Notes: generated by a model from the sequence alone, not told the origin. A stretch of DNA of 64,000 nucleotides from Blastococcus saxobsidens DD2 (GCF_000284015.1 NC_016943.1:1095541-1159540); one strand, 5' to 3'. Shown: positions 27,169 through 36,427, numbered from the stretch's first letter. Program-made: numbers and translations.

Positions 27169-28023
27169 ATGACCACCGCGCAGAGCACTGAGATCTTCTC
27201 CATCGGCGGCGACCTGCCGGTCCACCGGCTGGGCTACGGCGCGATGCAGCTGCCCGGCCAGGGTGTGTGGGGCGAGCCGGCCGACCGGGACGGCGCCCTG
27301 CGGGTCGTCCGCGCGGCCGTCGAGCAGGGCGTCGACTTCATCGACACCGCCGACTCCTACGGCCCGTTCGTCAGCGAGCAGATCATCGCCGAGGCGCTGC
27401 ACCCGTACCCGGAGAACCTGGTCATCGCGACCAAGGCGGGGCTCACCCGTCAGGGCCCGGGCATCTGGACGCCCGTCGGCCGGCCGGCCTACCTCAAGCA
27501 GCAGGCGGAGCTCTCGCTGCGGCACCTGAAGGTGGACCGGATCGACCTGATGCAGCTGCACCGCATCGACGCCGACGTCCCGCTGGCCGACCAGCTCGGC
27601 GCTTTCAAGGAGCTGCAGGACGAGGGCAAGATCCGGCACATCGGCGTCTCCGAGGTGTCGGTGGCGGAGCTGGCGGCCGCACGGGAGATCGTGGAGATCG
27701 TCAGTGTGCAGAACCTCTACAACCTGACGACCCGGCAGAGCCAGGACGTGCTGGACTACGCCACCGCCGAGGGCATCGCCTTCATCCCGTGGTTCCCGAT
27801 CGCCACCGGCGAGCTCGCCGCCCCCGACAGCCCGGTCGCCGACATCGCGCGCGAGCTCGGCGCCACCCCGTCCCAGGTGGCGCTGGCCTGGCTGCTGCAG
27901 AAGTCGCCGGTCGTCCTGCCGATCCCCGGCACCAAGTCGGTCGACCACCTGACCGAGAACCTCGGCGCGGCGCGGCTGACCCTGTCCGACGAGGACATGG
28001 CCCGCCTGGACGCCCTGGCCTGA
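27169..28023 (+). CDS. Aldo/keto reductase family oxidoreductase
   Basis: A 284-residue NADPH-type reductase. The full catalytic tetrad is visible: Asp and Tyr in [11 protein letters not shown], Lys in IATKAG and His in LMQLHRID. It is a paralogue of the gene at 1091-1984 (shared [15 protein letters not shown] and [10 protein letters not shown] regions) but keeps the His that the other has lost. The start is the ATG at 27169, 58 bp from the divergent phosphatase start. The same palindromic repeat follows it. Confidence 0.92.
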   Translation: MTTAQSTEIFSIGGDLPVHRLGYGAMQLPGQGVWGEPADRDGALRVVRAAVEQGVDFIDTADSYGPFVSEQIIAEALHPYPENLVIATKAGLTRQGPGIWTPVGRPAYLKQQAELSLRHLKVDRIDLMQLHRIDADVPLADQLGAFKELQDEGKIRHIGVSEVSVAELAAAREIVEIVSVQNLYNLTTRQSQDVLDYATAEGIAFIPWFPIATGELAAPDSPVADIARELGATPSQVALAWLLQKSPVVLPIPGTKSVDHLTENLGAARLTLSDEDMARLDALA

Positions 28024-28036
28024 TCCCGCCCGGCGA

Positions 28037-28096
28037 GGCATAGGAGGCTTTACCTAGGTTCGGCAGCCCCGGGACATAGGTAGAGCCTCCTATGCC
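28037..28096. repeat. Palindromic repeat, aldo/keto reductase-linked family, copy 2
   Basis: Arms GGCATAGGAGGCTTTACCTA (28037-28056) and its complement (28077-28096, one mismatch) enclose 20 nt. It begins 13 nt after the stop of the aldo/keto reductase and ends 63 bp before the acyl-CoA dehydrogenase start. Inside, CATAGG-N8-CCTATG forms an operator-like sub-site. Compare 1013-1077. Confidence 0.85.
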
Positions 28097-28159
28097 GGGT
28101 CGGCGGGAGGGCTGGACCCCGCCTCGACGGCCGGCAGAGGTACGCGTCAGCATGTCGGC

Positions 28160-29314
28160 ATGGACGCCGAGGACTTCCGTCAGGTCAAGGACGCCGTTCG
28201 TCAGCTGATCCGCGAATCGGTGCTGCCGCGCGAGGAGCAGATCGAGGACGAGGACCGCATCCCCGACGACCTGCGGGCGCAGGCCGCCGAGATGGGCCTG
28301 TTCGGCTACGCGCTGCCCGAGGAGCACGGCGGACTCGGCGTCTCGATGACCGAGGACGTGGAGCTGGCGTTCGAGTTCGGCTACACGACGCCGGCCTTCC
28401 GTTCGCTGTTCGGCACCAACAACGGCATCTCCGGTCAGGTGATCGCCAAGTTCGGCAGCGAGGAGCAGAAGGAGAAGTACCTGCCGGGCCTGTCGGCCGG
28501 GACGCTGATCGGCTCCTTCGCCCTCACCGAGGCCGAGGCCGGCTCGGACCCCGCCGGGCTGCGCACGAACGCCCGCCGCGACGGCGAGGGGTGGGTCATC
28601 AACGGCGGCAAGCGGTATATCACGAACGCGCCGATCGCCGACCTGTTCGTCGTCTTCGCCCGCACCGACCCGGAGCAGAAGGGCGGCCGGGGGATCTCCA
28701 GCTTCGTCGTCGAGACGACGACGCCGGGCGTCACGGTCGGCCCCAAGGACAAGAAGATGGGCCAGGCCGGCGCCTGGACCAGCGAGGTCTTCTTCGACGA
28801 CGTGCACGTGCCGGCCGACGCGCTGATCGGCGAGGAGGGCCGGGGCTACGCCAAAGCGCTGACCGTGCTCTCCCGCGGCCGGCTGCACATCGCCGCCCTG
28901 TGCGTCGGCATGGCGCAGCGGGTGCTCGACGAGTCGGTCGCCTACGCGGCCACCGCGAAGCAGGGCGGGGCGCCGATCGGCCGCTTCCAGCTGGTGCAGG
29001 CCATGCTCGCCGACATGCACGCCGAGCTGCTGGCCGGCCGCAGCCTGGCGCGCGACGTCGCCGCCCGCTACGACTCCGGCGAGGACACCTCGGTCGGCCC
29101 GTCGTCGGCCAAGCTCTTCTGCACCGAGATGGTCGGCCGCGCGGTCGACAAGGCGGTGCAGGTGCACGGCGGCATGGGTTACCTGCGGACGACGCCGGTC
29201 GAGCGCTTCTACCGCGACGCCCGGCTGTTCCGCCTCTACGAGGGCACCAGCGAGGTGCAGCGGGTCATCATCGGTGGTGCGCTGCTGCGCGAGGCCGGTA
29301 TGGCGCGTGGCTGA
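28160..29314 (+). CDS. Acyl-CoA dehydrogenase
   Basis: A 384-residue FAD enzyme introducing the alpha-beta double bond in acyl-CoA. Signature regions are ALTEAEAGSDPAGLRT (FAD/substrate) and the C-terminal VHGGMGYLR-PVERFYRDARLFRLYEGTSE, which includes the catalytic Glu position near EGTSEVQ. The chain-length class is not clear. The next gene overlaps its stop, and a hotdog thioesterase partner suggests acyl-CoA handling in one unit. Confidence 0.94.
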   Translation: MDAEDFRQVKDAVRQLIRESVLPREEQIEDEDRIPDDLRAQAAEMGLFGYALPEEHGGLGVSMTEDVELAFEFGYTTPAFRSLFGTNNGISGQVIAKFGSEEQKEKYLPGLSAGTLIGSFALTEAEAGSDPAGLRTNARRDGEGWVINGGKRYITNAPIADLFVVFARTDPEQKGGRGISSFVVETTTPGVTVGPKDKKMGQAGAWTSEVFFDDVHVPADALIGEEGRGYAKALTVLSRGRLHIAALCVGMAQRVLDESVAYAATAKQGGAPIGRFQLVQAMLADMHAELLAGRSLARDVAARYDSGEDTSVGPSSAKLFCTEMVGRAVDKAVQVHGGMGYLRTTPVERFYRDARLFRLYEGTSEVQRVIIGGALLREAGMARG

Positions 29315-29990
29315 GCGACCGGAGCTCTCCGCCGAGCAGCGGGCGGTCCGCCGGGACGCGGTCGGCGACCTCGGCGCCGCGCTGCGCGATCTGGTCGACG
29401 CCGCGGTTCGCACCGAGGTGCCGCTGGAGGAGCTGGCCGACGTCGCCGGGGCCGTGCGGGAGCTGGCCGGCCGGCTGCGCGCCGACGGCCGGGGGCTGCA
29501 CGACATCGCCTCGGTCGACGACCCCGAGATCGGGGAGCGCTGGTACAGCCCCGTGTACGGCCCCGGGAACCCGGTGGCGCCACCGATGCACGCGAGCAGC
29601 ACCCCGGAGGGGCGGGCCACCGGGCGCGTGACGCTCGGCAAGACGCACGAGGGCCCGCCCGGCCTGGTGCACGGGGGAGTGGTGGCGACGATGCTCGACC
29701 ACGTGCTCGCCCGGGCCGTCCGCGCGGCGGGGCGCGGCGGTCTCACCGCCACCCTGACGGTCACCTACCGGCGTCCGGTGCACCTGGGCGTGCCCCTGCT
29801 GGCGACGGCCCAGCTCGGCACCACCGAGGGCCGGCGGACCACCGCCACCGCCCGCCTGGTGGCCGAGGACGACCCCGACACCACGCTGGCCGAGGCCGAG
29901 GGGCTGTTCGTCGCGCTGCGCCCCGAGCGGGCCGCCGACGTCTTCGCCGCCATGGACCGCCAGGTCGGCGCCTGGACCAGCCGGAGCTGA
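29307..29990 (+). CDS. PaaI-like hotdog thioesterase
   Basis: About 227 residues. The first 100 are charged helices, and the hotdog domain has GPPGLVHGGVVATMLDHVLARA (central helix with the catalytic region) and TLTVTYRRPVHLGVPL. It likely hydrolyses acyl-CoA thioesters. The GTG at 29307 overlaps the dehydrogenase stop by 8 bp, indicating coupled translation; a start at 29274 is the alternative. Confidence 0.87.
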   Translation: MAERPELSAEQRAVRRDAVGDLGAALRDLVDAAVRTEVPLEELADVAGAVRELAGRLRADGRGLHDIASVDDPEIGERWYSPVYGPGNPVAPPMHASSTPEGRATGRVTLGKTHEGPPGLVHGGVVATMLDHVLARAVRAAGRGGLTATLTVTYRRPVHLGVPLLATAQLGTTEGRRTTATARLVAEDDPDTTLAEAEGLFVALRPERAADVFAAMDRQVGAWTSRS

Positions 29991-30067
29991 CGCCGGCGGG
30001 AGAAAGCAGCGGCGCGGACCTACCGGTTCCGCTACCGTCCGCCTCCTGTCGTCCCAGGAGGTCCTGC

Positions 30068-31552
30068 GTGCCCCATCGTCGTCGTTACGTGACCTACAGC
30101 GGCTCCTACGAGCCGCTCCCGTCCGCTCTCCCGGCTGCGGACGGCGCCCTGCGACCCGAGCTGGCCGACGTCGGCCGGCTGCTGCGCCGTGGGGTCCGTG
30201 CGGTGGTGGGCGCGGCGCGGGCGGGGGAGCGGCCGGCGTTGCCGGCGCTGCTGGTCGACCACCTCGGCGGATCCGGCGCCGGGCTCGACGTCGTCGAGGA
30301 GACGTGGCCCGGCTACGAGCAGGTCAACGTGCAGGCCGGGCTGGAGGCCTGGCTGGCTGCGCCGGGCCGCTCGGCGCAACTGGTCGGCGTCGTCGGCTAC
30401 CAGCACGGCCCGTTCGGGCTCGGTGAGCTGCTGAGCGACGACGCGGGTCCCCACCGGCCGTTCGGGCCGCGGCCGGGCAATGCGGCCAGCGTGAACCTGG
30501 CCTGCGGCCCGGACGGCGCGGTGCGGCCGTGCGTGCGGTGCGGCCTCTACCTGGTGACCGAGGGGGAGGCGCGCACCGCCGTCCTGCTGCGTGGTGCCGA
30601 TCCGGAGTACGGCCACCCCCAGGTGTCGGTGCAGGTCGTGAGCAGCACCCCGGGCGGCGCGGCCGATGCGGCGGCCGGCATCCGGGCGGCGGCGGTCGAG
30701 CACAACGTGTTCCGCGGTCAGGTGCTCTCCTTCGGCCAGGAGATCTTCGGGCACGGGCAGACCCTGCTCCAGTTCCACCGCCGACCCGAGCTGCAGGCCG
30801 ACCAGCTGATCCTCGTGCCGGAGACGCTCGCGGAGATCCGTCGCCAGGTCGTCGACGTCGCCCGGCACAAGGCCCGGCTGCTGGCGGCCGGCCAGCACCT
30901 CAAGCGCGGGGTGCTGCTGTACGGCCCGCCGGGCGTCGGGAAGACGCACACCGTCCGTTACCTGATGAGCAGCCTGCGCGACACCACGGTCATCCAGCTG
31001 ACCGGCAACGCCCTGCACCTGATCGCGGAGGCCTGCTCGGTGGCCCGCGCGCTGCAGCCGGCCATGGTGATCGTCGAGGACGTCGACCTCATCGCCGAAG
31101 ACCGCGGCATGCACCCCGGGCAGCACCCACTGCTGTTCCAGTTGCTCAACGAGATGGACGGGCTCGCCGAGGACGCCGACGTCGTCTTCGTCCTGACCAC
31201 CAACCGGGCCGACCTGCTCGAGCCGGCGCTGGCTGCGCGACCCGGGCGGGTGGACCAGGCGGTGGCCCTCGACCTGCCCGACGGCGCCGCCCGTCGCGCC
31301 CTGTTCGACCTCTACCGGGGGTCGCTGGAGGTGGACACCTCCCGGCTGGACGACGTGCTCGCGCGGTCGGAGGGGGTGACGGCGTCGTTCCTCAAGGAAC
31401 TGCTGCGCCGGGCGGCCCTGCTGGCGGCCACCCGCACCGCGGCCGGCGACCGGCTGGTGGTGTCGGCCGACGACCTCACCGCCGCGCTCGACGAACTGCT
31501 CGACACCCGCAACGCGATGACCCGTACGTTGCTGGGGAGTGCACCGGGCTGA
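30068..31552 (+). CDS. AAA-family ATPase with unrecognised N-terminal domain
   Basis: A 494-residue protein. Residues 1-265 show no family I know but include a two-Cys motif (RPCVRCGLYL). The AAA module has Walker A YGPPGVGKTHT near residue 285, Walker B MVIVEDVDLIAED near 334, sensor region FVLTTNRADLLEPALAARPGR with Arg finger, and a C-terminal lid. It resembles FtsH/CDC48-type AAA domains without a protease. It stands alone on its strand with its own tcccaggagg Shine-Dalgarno. It is probably a remodelling ATPase with unknown target. Confidence 0.8.
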   Translation: MPHRRRYVTYSGSYEPLPSALPAADGALRPELADVGRLLRRGVRAVVGAARAGERPALPALLVDHLGGSGAGLDVVEETWPGYEQVNVQAGLEAWLAAPGRSAQLVGVVGYQHGPFGLGELLSDDAGPHRPFGPRPGNAASVNLACGPDGAVRPCVRCGLYLVTEGEARTAVLLRGADPEYGHPQVSVQVVSSTPGGAADAAAGIRAAAVEHNVFRGQVLSFGQEIFGHGQTLLQFHRRPELQADQLILVPETLAEIRRQVVDVARHKARLLAAGQHLKRGVLLYGPPGVGKTHTVRYLMSSLRDTTVIQLTGNALHLIAEACSVARALQPAMVIVEDVDLIAEDRGMHPGQHPLLFQLLNEMDGLAEDADVVFVLTTNRADLLEPALAARPGRVDQAVALDLPDGAARRALFDLYRGSLEVDTSRLDDVLARSEGVTASFLKELLRRAALLAATRTAAGDRLVVSADDLTAALDELLDTRNAMTRTLLGSAPG

Positions 31553-31553
31553 G

Positions 31554-32672
31554 TCAGTTCGCCCGTGGGCCGGGTGCGTTGGCCGGGTCGCCGGCGGGGT
31601 CCAGCGTGCCGCCGCCGGCGGGCCGGAACAGCGGCCCGGGGGCGCCGTCGCCCCGCCCGAGGGCGGCGACGAACTGCCGCAGCACGTCGTCTCCGGTGTG
31701 GAACGGCGCCCAGTCCAGCAGCTTGCGCGCCCGGCCGGTGTCCAGCGCCGGTACCTGCGTGCCCAGGTCGAGCCAGCCCGGCTCGGTGGGCACCACGTGC
31801 GCGGTGAAGGCGGCGTGCAGCCCGGCGCGAAGGGCGAACGCCGGGGTGGGCACCCGCACGGTGCCCAGGGCGCGGGCGAGCGCGGCGGCGTCCAGCAGCG
31901 GTTCGGCGGCGAGGTTGAACGGGCCGGAGGCGCGCCGGTCGAGCATCCGCTCGATCCCGTCGGCGACGTCGTCGGCGTGCACGAACGCGATCGCCAGCGC
32001 GGGTAGCGGCAGAGGCAGCAGCCGGGCCAGCGGACCCGGCAGCACGCGGGCCGCGCCGAACAGTAGCGGGCCGAGGAAGTAGCGGCCGATCTCGCTGCCC
32101 GCCTCCGGCTGCAGCACCAGCGTGGGGCGCACCACGGTCAGCGTGGTGTCGCGGTGCCGGCCGAACACCTCGCGGACCACCCGCTCGGCCTCGGACTTGT
32201 CGCGGCTGTACTGCGAGGTGGGGATGCCCGTGGTGGGCCAGTCCTCGGTCACCCGGGAACCACGGGCGCCGGCGGCGTAGGCGCCGATCGAGCTCATGTG
32301 CACGAACTGGCCGACGCCGGCCGCCGCGGCGGCGCGGGCCACCCGGCGGGTGCCCTCGACGTTCACCTCGCGCAGCCGGTCGGGCTGCCGTCCGGGCTGC
32401 AGCGCCCACGCCAGGTGCACGACCGCGTCGGCGCCCGCGACGAACTCCGCGATCTCCGCCTCGCTCGCCGCCTCGCCGAGGTCGGCGTGATGCCAGCGCA
32501 CGCCGTCGTAGGGCGGCATCGACGGCGCCGGCCGACGGGCCAGGCCGCGGACCTCGGCCGGCCCGGCTCCGGGTGCGGTGAGCCGGCGCAGCAGGGCCGT
32601 GCCGACGTTGCCGCTGGCTCCGGTGACGGCGACCGTGCGACCGGCGAGGTGGCCGGGGGAGAGGTTCGGCAT
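31554..32672 (-). CDS. NAD-dependent epimerase/dehydratase family protein
   Basis: A 372-residue extended short-chain dehydrogenase. The nucleotide motif is VTGASGNVGTALLRRL, the active site is MSSIGAYAAG with QYSRDKSEAE (Tyr-x-x-x-Lys), and HLAW is the family substrate stretch. It most resembles SDR-a5/a7-like proteins of unknown substrate in actinobacteria. The gene's stop abuts the AAA ATPase stop (1 bp between). It is co-directional with the MFS gene upstream, with only 9 bp between them. Confidence 0.88.
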   Translation of the reverse strand: MPNLSPGHLAGRTVAVTGASGNVGTALLRRLTAPGAGPAEVRGLARRPAPSMPPYDGVRWHHADLGEAASEAEIAEFVAGADAVVHLAWALQPGRQPDRLREVNVEGTRRVARAAAAAGVGQFVHMSSIGAYAAGARGSRVTEDWPTTGIPTSQYSRDKSEAERVVREVFGRHRDTTLTVVRPTLVLQPEAGSEIGRYFLGPLLFGAARVLPGPLARLLPLPLPALAIAFVHADDVADGIERMLDRRASGPFNLAAEPLLDAAALARALGTVRVPTPAFALRAGLHAAFTAHVVPTEPGWLDLGTQVPALDTGRARKLLDWAPFHTGDDVLRQFVAALGRGDGAPGPLFRPAGGGTLDPAGDPANAPGPRAN

Positions 32673-32681
32673 GCTCTGCCG

Positions 32682-33950
32682 CTACCCGGCCATCCCCGCG
32701 CCAACCGGTACCCGCAGCCGCAGCGAGACCGCCGCCGCGAACAGCAGCGCGGCGACGGCGACGGCGAACCCGGCCGTGTCGCTGGTCGCATCGGCCAGCC
32801 GCGCCACCGCGAGGCTGCCGACGATCCCGCCGGCCTGCAGCGCCAGGGAGGCGACGGAGACCGTCGTCGCCCGGTGCTCGGCGGTGACGCGGGTGTGCAT
32901 GAGCTGCTGGCGCAGCGGCCAGCCGGCCGCGTTCACGAGGTAGAACAGCGCGTAGCTGACCGCCGTCACGGCGAGCACCGGGCTCAGGGCCGTGCCGGCG
33001 AGGACGAGCGCGGCCAGCAGGGCCACCCCGGCGGTGGCGACGGCGGTCGATCCGCCGGCGGCGCGGCGGACCCGGCCGGCCAGCACCGAGCCGACGGAGG
33101 CCGCGGCGAACGACGCCGCCATGACCACCCCGAACACGGCCGTGCCCTCGGTGGCCCCGCCGGCGAGCTCGGCGAACCGCAGCGGACCGAGCAGTTCCAG
33201 CGTCGAGAACACCAGCCCGCTCACCGCCGAGAGGATCAGCAGCCGGCGCAGGATCCCGTCGTCGCGGGTGAGCCGGGCGGTCTCCCGGATCAGCCGCGGC
33301 ACGTCGCGGCAGCCCCGCAGGAGCGCCGCCGCGGCCGACGTTGGCGCCGGAGCGGTGCGCAGCGGCGTCACCAGCGCCATCAGCGCCACGAGGTAGACGA
33401 CGTCGACGCCGGCGGCGAGCAGGAAGGGGATGGTGAGCGCCGCGCTGCCCGCCCCGTCGGCGAGCAGCGGCACCAGGCCGCCGAGCACCGCGCCGAGCGC
33501 GAGCCCGAGACCGCTGGCCGCGGCGGCCCGGCTCAGGCCGGGCGTGGTGTCGGCACCGGGGTCGGCGGCGTGCGTCGCATCGACGAACCAGGACTCCAGC
33601 GGGCCGGAGTCCAGCGCCCGGCCGGCGCCGATCAGCCCGTAGGCGAGGGCGAAGACGGCGACGTCCTGGGCGGCGGCCATCGTGAGCAGCCCGGCCGCGC
33701 CGAGCACCGCGGAGAGCACGAGCACCGGCCGGTGCCCGATCGCGTCGGCGAGGCCGCCGGTGGGCAGCTCCAGCGAGACGGCGACGATGGAGTGCACCGC
33801 GACCGTCAGCCCGATCTCGGTGGTGCTCAGGCCCCGGGCCGACGCCAGCAGCACGATCACCGGCACGGTGATGCCGAGCGGCAGCCAGCGCAGCGCGGTG
33901 AGGCCCACGTACCGGCGCTGCACGGCCGCGGCGGTCAGCACGGAGCTCAC
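32682..33950 (-). CDS. MFS transporter, drug/solute efflux type
   Basis: A 422-residue, 12-helix major facilitator. The loop 2-3 region GGLADAIGHRPVLVLSAV is the MFS motif A analogue. Its start overlaps the stop of the ArsR-type regulator by four bases, so regulator and transporter are expressed together, which suggests the regulator senses what the transporter moves. Substrate unknown. Confidence 0.9.
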   Translation of the reverse strand: MSSVLTAAAVQRRYVGLTALRWLPLGITVPVIVLLASARGLSTTEIGLTVAVHSIVAVSLELPTGGLADAIGHRPVLVLSAVLGAAGLLTMAAAQDVAVFALAYGLIGAGRALDSGPLESWFVDATHAADPGADTTPGLSRAAAASGLGLALGAVLGGLVPLLADGAGSAALTIPFLLAAGVDVVYLVALMALVTPLRTAPAPTSAAAALLRGCRDVPRLIRETARLTRDDGILRRLLILSAVSGLVFSTLELLGPLRFAELAGGATEGTAVFGVVMAASFAAASVGSVLAGRVRRAAGGSTAVATAGVALLAALVLAGTALSPVLAVTAVSYALFYLVNAAGWPLRQQLMHTRVTAEHRATTVSVASLALQAGGIVGSLAVARLADATSDTAGFAVAVAALLFAAAVSLRLRVPVGAGMAG

Positions 33951-34534
33951 AGCGGGTAGGCCTCGAGCGGGAACAGGTCGACCAGCACGTGCACCAGCGG
34001 CTGGTCGGGGCTCTCGCGCGTCTCACGCCACCGCTCCAGGACGGCGAGCAGCTCGGCGGCGAGCTCGCGGGTGTGCTCGGGGGTCAGCCGCAGGCCGGCG
34101 TCGTTGAGCGATGTCGCGGCGCGCCAGCCGTCGTCCAGGCCGTCGCGTTCGGCGGCGTGGGCGGCCAGCATCCGGCGCTGCTGGGCGACGATCCGGCCGA
34201 CCAGGTCATCGGCCAGCTCGCGGCCACCGGGCTGGGCGGTGAGCTCGGCCTCGTCCCAGCGGGTGCTGCGGTGCAGCGCCCGCCACCAGCGTTCCCGGCC
34301 GGTGCCCTCTCCCTCGACCTCCTCCACGAAGCCGGCGCCGGCCAGCTGGCGCAGGTGGTAGCTGGTGGAGCCGCTGCTCTCGCCGAGGCGGCCGGCCAGC
34401 CGGCTGGCGGTCGAGGGACCGTCGGTGCGGAGGGCGGCGAGCAGGGACATCCGCAGCGGGTGGGCCAGCGCCCGCAGCCTACGGGGATCGTGGACGTCGA
34501 CCATCTGCTGGGCGTCTTCCGGCCATCGGCTCAC
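33947..34534 (-). CDS. ArsR-like winged helix transcriptional regulator
   Basis: A 195-residue regulator. The DNA-binding part spans residues 15-80 (RALAHPLRMSLLAALR, then STASRLAGRLGESSGSTSYH). The C-terminal half is helical, without metal-binding Cys clusters, so it probably senses a small molecule or protein rather than a metal. A symmetric AAAGG/CCTTT site lies just upstream and is a likely operator; the MFS gene follows, coupled. Confidence 0.9.
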   Translation of the reverse strand: MSRWPEDAQQMVDVHDPRRLRALAHPLRMSLLAALRTDGPSTASRLAGRLGESSGSTSYHLRQLAGAGFVEEVEGEGTGRERWWRALHRSTRWDEAELTAQPGGRELADDLVGRIVAQQRRMLAAHAAERDGLDDGWRAATSLNDAGLRLTPEHTRELAAELLAVLERWRETRESPDQPLVHVLVDLFPLEAYPL

Positions 34535-34552
34535 GACATCCAGTCAACCAAG

Positions 34553-34582
34553 GCAAAGGTTACTTTGCAAAGACACCTTTGC
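34553..34582. promoter_or_regulatory. Candidate operator of the ArsR-like regulator
   Basis: Inverted arms GCAAAGGT (34553-34560) and ACCTTTGC (34575-34582) flank a second palindrome CTTTGCAAAG (34563-34572). The site lies 19-48 bp upstream of the regulator start and is far richer in A and T than the surroundings. Autoregulation of the regulator-transporter pair is inferred. Confidence 0.65.
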
Positions 34583-34610
34583 AGGTGGACGGCTCGGCGG
34601 TCGGCCGGTG

Positions 34611-34961
34611 TCAGGCGGGCCCGAGGATCCCCGGTCCCGCGGGGCCGCCCGCGCCGCCGCCCGCGCCGTCCTTCAGCTCGACGAACAGGACGTGGGTCTC
34701 GGTCTCTCCGATGTTCTGGCCGGAGTGCTCCTGCGCAGGCAGCCAGCCGGTCGTGCCCACCACCATCTCCACGTCGCGGTGCGCGTCCGCGGAGTACAGC
34801 CGTCGGCGGAACGAGCTGAGGGTGTACATGACACTGTCCGGGTGCGCGTGCGGCGTCGTCCGCTCACCGGGCAGATCGGTGTATTCGAGCACCCGCACCC
34901 GATCGTTCTCGAAGACCACCCGGTAGTGGCTGGGGTTGGTCCGCACCGGATCGAGCTCCAT
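34611..34961 (-). CDS. Small cupin-fold protein
   Basis: A 116-residue single cupin domain. The N-terminus reads NPSHYRVVFENDRVRVLEY, and the metal-binding histidine motif 1 is in TTPHAHPDS; GWLPAQEHSGQNIG supplies the later His. The ending is Gly/Ala-rich. Homologues are annotated only as cytoplasmic cupins. The ATG at 34961 fits the family start. It is codirectional with the MFS gene upstream (86 bp). Confidence 0.83.
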   Translation of the reverse strand: MELDPVRTNPSHYRVVFENDRVRVLEYTDLPGERTTPHAHPDSVMYTLSSFRRRLYSADAHRDVEMVVGTTGWLPAQEHSGQNIGETETHVLFVELKDGAGGGAGGPAGPGILGPA

Positions 34962-35047
34962 GCGGTCGACTGTGCTCGGTTCCGGGCGCCGTGACCATGG
35001 GTTCCGGTGCGAGTGGGCGCCCGTTCCTGACCGGCGGTCGGTCTCGT

Positions 35048-36400
35048 TCAGTCCCGGAGTGCGGTGGTCGGCGCCGGCGCGTCCAGCGCCTCCCCACGCC
35101 GCTCGGGCAACCCCCAGGTCGCCAGGGCCGCCAGCAGGAAGAAGCCGGCGAACGTGCCGAAGACCAGGCCGGTACCGCCGGCGCCGACCAGCAGCGGCAC
35201 GCACAGCGGCGCGGCGATCGAGGCCAGCCGACCGAACCCGGCAGCGGCGCCGGCGCCCGTCGCGCGCAGCGCCGTGGGGTAGATCTCCGGCGTCACAGCG
35301 TAGAGGGCGCCCCAGGCACCGAGGTTGAAGAACGACAGGACCATGCCGGTGGCGAGGACCGCCGTGTCGGCGTCGGCGGCGGCGAACATCCCCGCTCCGA
35401 CCGCCGAGCCGACGAGGAAGGTCGCCAGCGTGGGGCGCCGGCCCCACTTCTCGATGAGGTAGGCCGCGACCGCGTACCCGGGCAGCTGGGCCAGGGTGAT
35501 GATCAGCGTGTACTGGAAGGACTTCACCACGGAGAAGCCGTCGTTGAACAGCAGCGTCGGCAGCCAGATGAAGGCTCCGTAGTACGCGAAGTTGATGCTG
35601 AACCAGACGATCCAGAGCGACGCGGTGCGCACACCGGTCCCGGCTGCCCAGAGGGCGCCCGGCCCCGGCGTCCTGGCCGGCGGCTCGGGCGGCGGCGACG
35701 CGACGGGGTCCACGCCGGCCGCCCGCTCGAACCGGCGCACCGCGGCCTCGGCCTCGTCGGTGCGGCCGCGCAGTTCGAGGAAGCGCACCGACTCGGGCAG
35801 CCCGCGCCGGACGACGACGGCGTACAGCGCGGGCACGGCGCCGATCGCCAGCGCCCAGCGCCACCCGTCGTCGCTGCGCGGGACGACGAAGTAGCCGATC
35901 AGCGCGGCCAGCGTCCACCCCACCGCCCAGAACGCCTCGAGCATGACGACCACGCGGCCGCGCACCCGGGCGGGCGCGAACTCGCTGACCAGGGTGGAAG
36001 CCACCGGCAGCTCCGCTCCCAGGCCGAGGCCGATGATGAACCGGAACACCAGGAGTGCGCCGAGCGACCAGGACAGGGCCGCCGCCCCCGTGGCGAGCCC
36101 GAACACCAGCAGGGTGAGGGCGAAGACCTGGCGCCGGCCGTACCGGTCGGCCAGCAGCCCGCCGAGCGTCGCGCCCAGCGCCATGCCGACGAAGCCGATC
36201 GACCCGATCAGGGACAGCTCGGTGTCGGACAGTCCCCACTGGGCGGCCAGGGCCAGCATCACGAAGGAGATGAGGCCGACGTCCATGGCGTCCAGCGCCC
36301 AGCCCAGCCCCGACCCGACGACCAGCCGGCCGTGCTCACGGGTGAAGGGCAGCCGGTCGAGGCGTTCGGCCCGGGTCAGCGGCGACGTCGTCTGCGTCAT
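35048..36400 (-). CDS. MFS transporter, sugar/aromatic acid symporter-like
   Basis: A 450-residue, 12-helix carrier. The signature GGLLADRYGRRQVF (motif A), the second RGR-type loop EFAPARVRGRVV, the central Pro-rich cytoplasmic loop and the later YLIEKWGRRPTL repeat place it in the sugar porter/SV2-like or AAHS group. The Asp in GWALDAMDVG, near residue 37, is typical of proton-coupled aromatic-acid symporters. The substrate is not known. Confidence 0.9.
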   Translation of the reverse strand: MTQTTSPLTRAERLDRLPFTREHGRLVVGSGLGWALDAMDVGLISFVMLALAAQWGLSDTELSLIGSIGFVGMALGATLGGLLADRYGRRQVFALTLLVFGLATGAAALSWSLGALLVFRFIIGLGLGAELPVASTLVSEFAPARVRGRVVVMLEAFWAVGWTLAALIGYFVVPRSDDGWRWALAIGAVPALYAVVVRRGLPESVRFLELRGRTDEAEAAVRRFERAAGVDPVASPPPEPPARTPGPGALWAAGTGVRTASLWIVWFSINFAYYGAFIWLPTLLFNDGFSVVKSFQYTLIITLAQLPGYAVAAYLIEKWGRRPTLATFLVGSAVGAGMFAAADADTAVLATGMVLSFFNLGAWGALYAVTPEIYPTALRATGAGAAAGFGRLASIAAPLCVPLLVGAGGTGLVFGTFAGFFLLAALATWGLPERRGEALDAPAPTTALRD

Positions 36401-36427
36401 GCGGTGCAGTCTTCCAATCGCTCCGTG

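Noticed and set aside
27040-27169. Upstream start for the second aldo/keto reductase
   Set aside because: The extra residues are antisense to the phosphatase start and share nothing with the paralogue.
31312-34026. A 904-residue open frame on the minus strand
   Set aside because: It is out of frame with the epimerase, the MFS gene and the regulator, which have clear domains; composition is Arg/Ala shadow.
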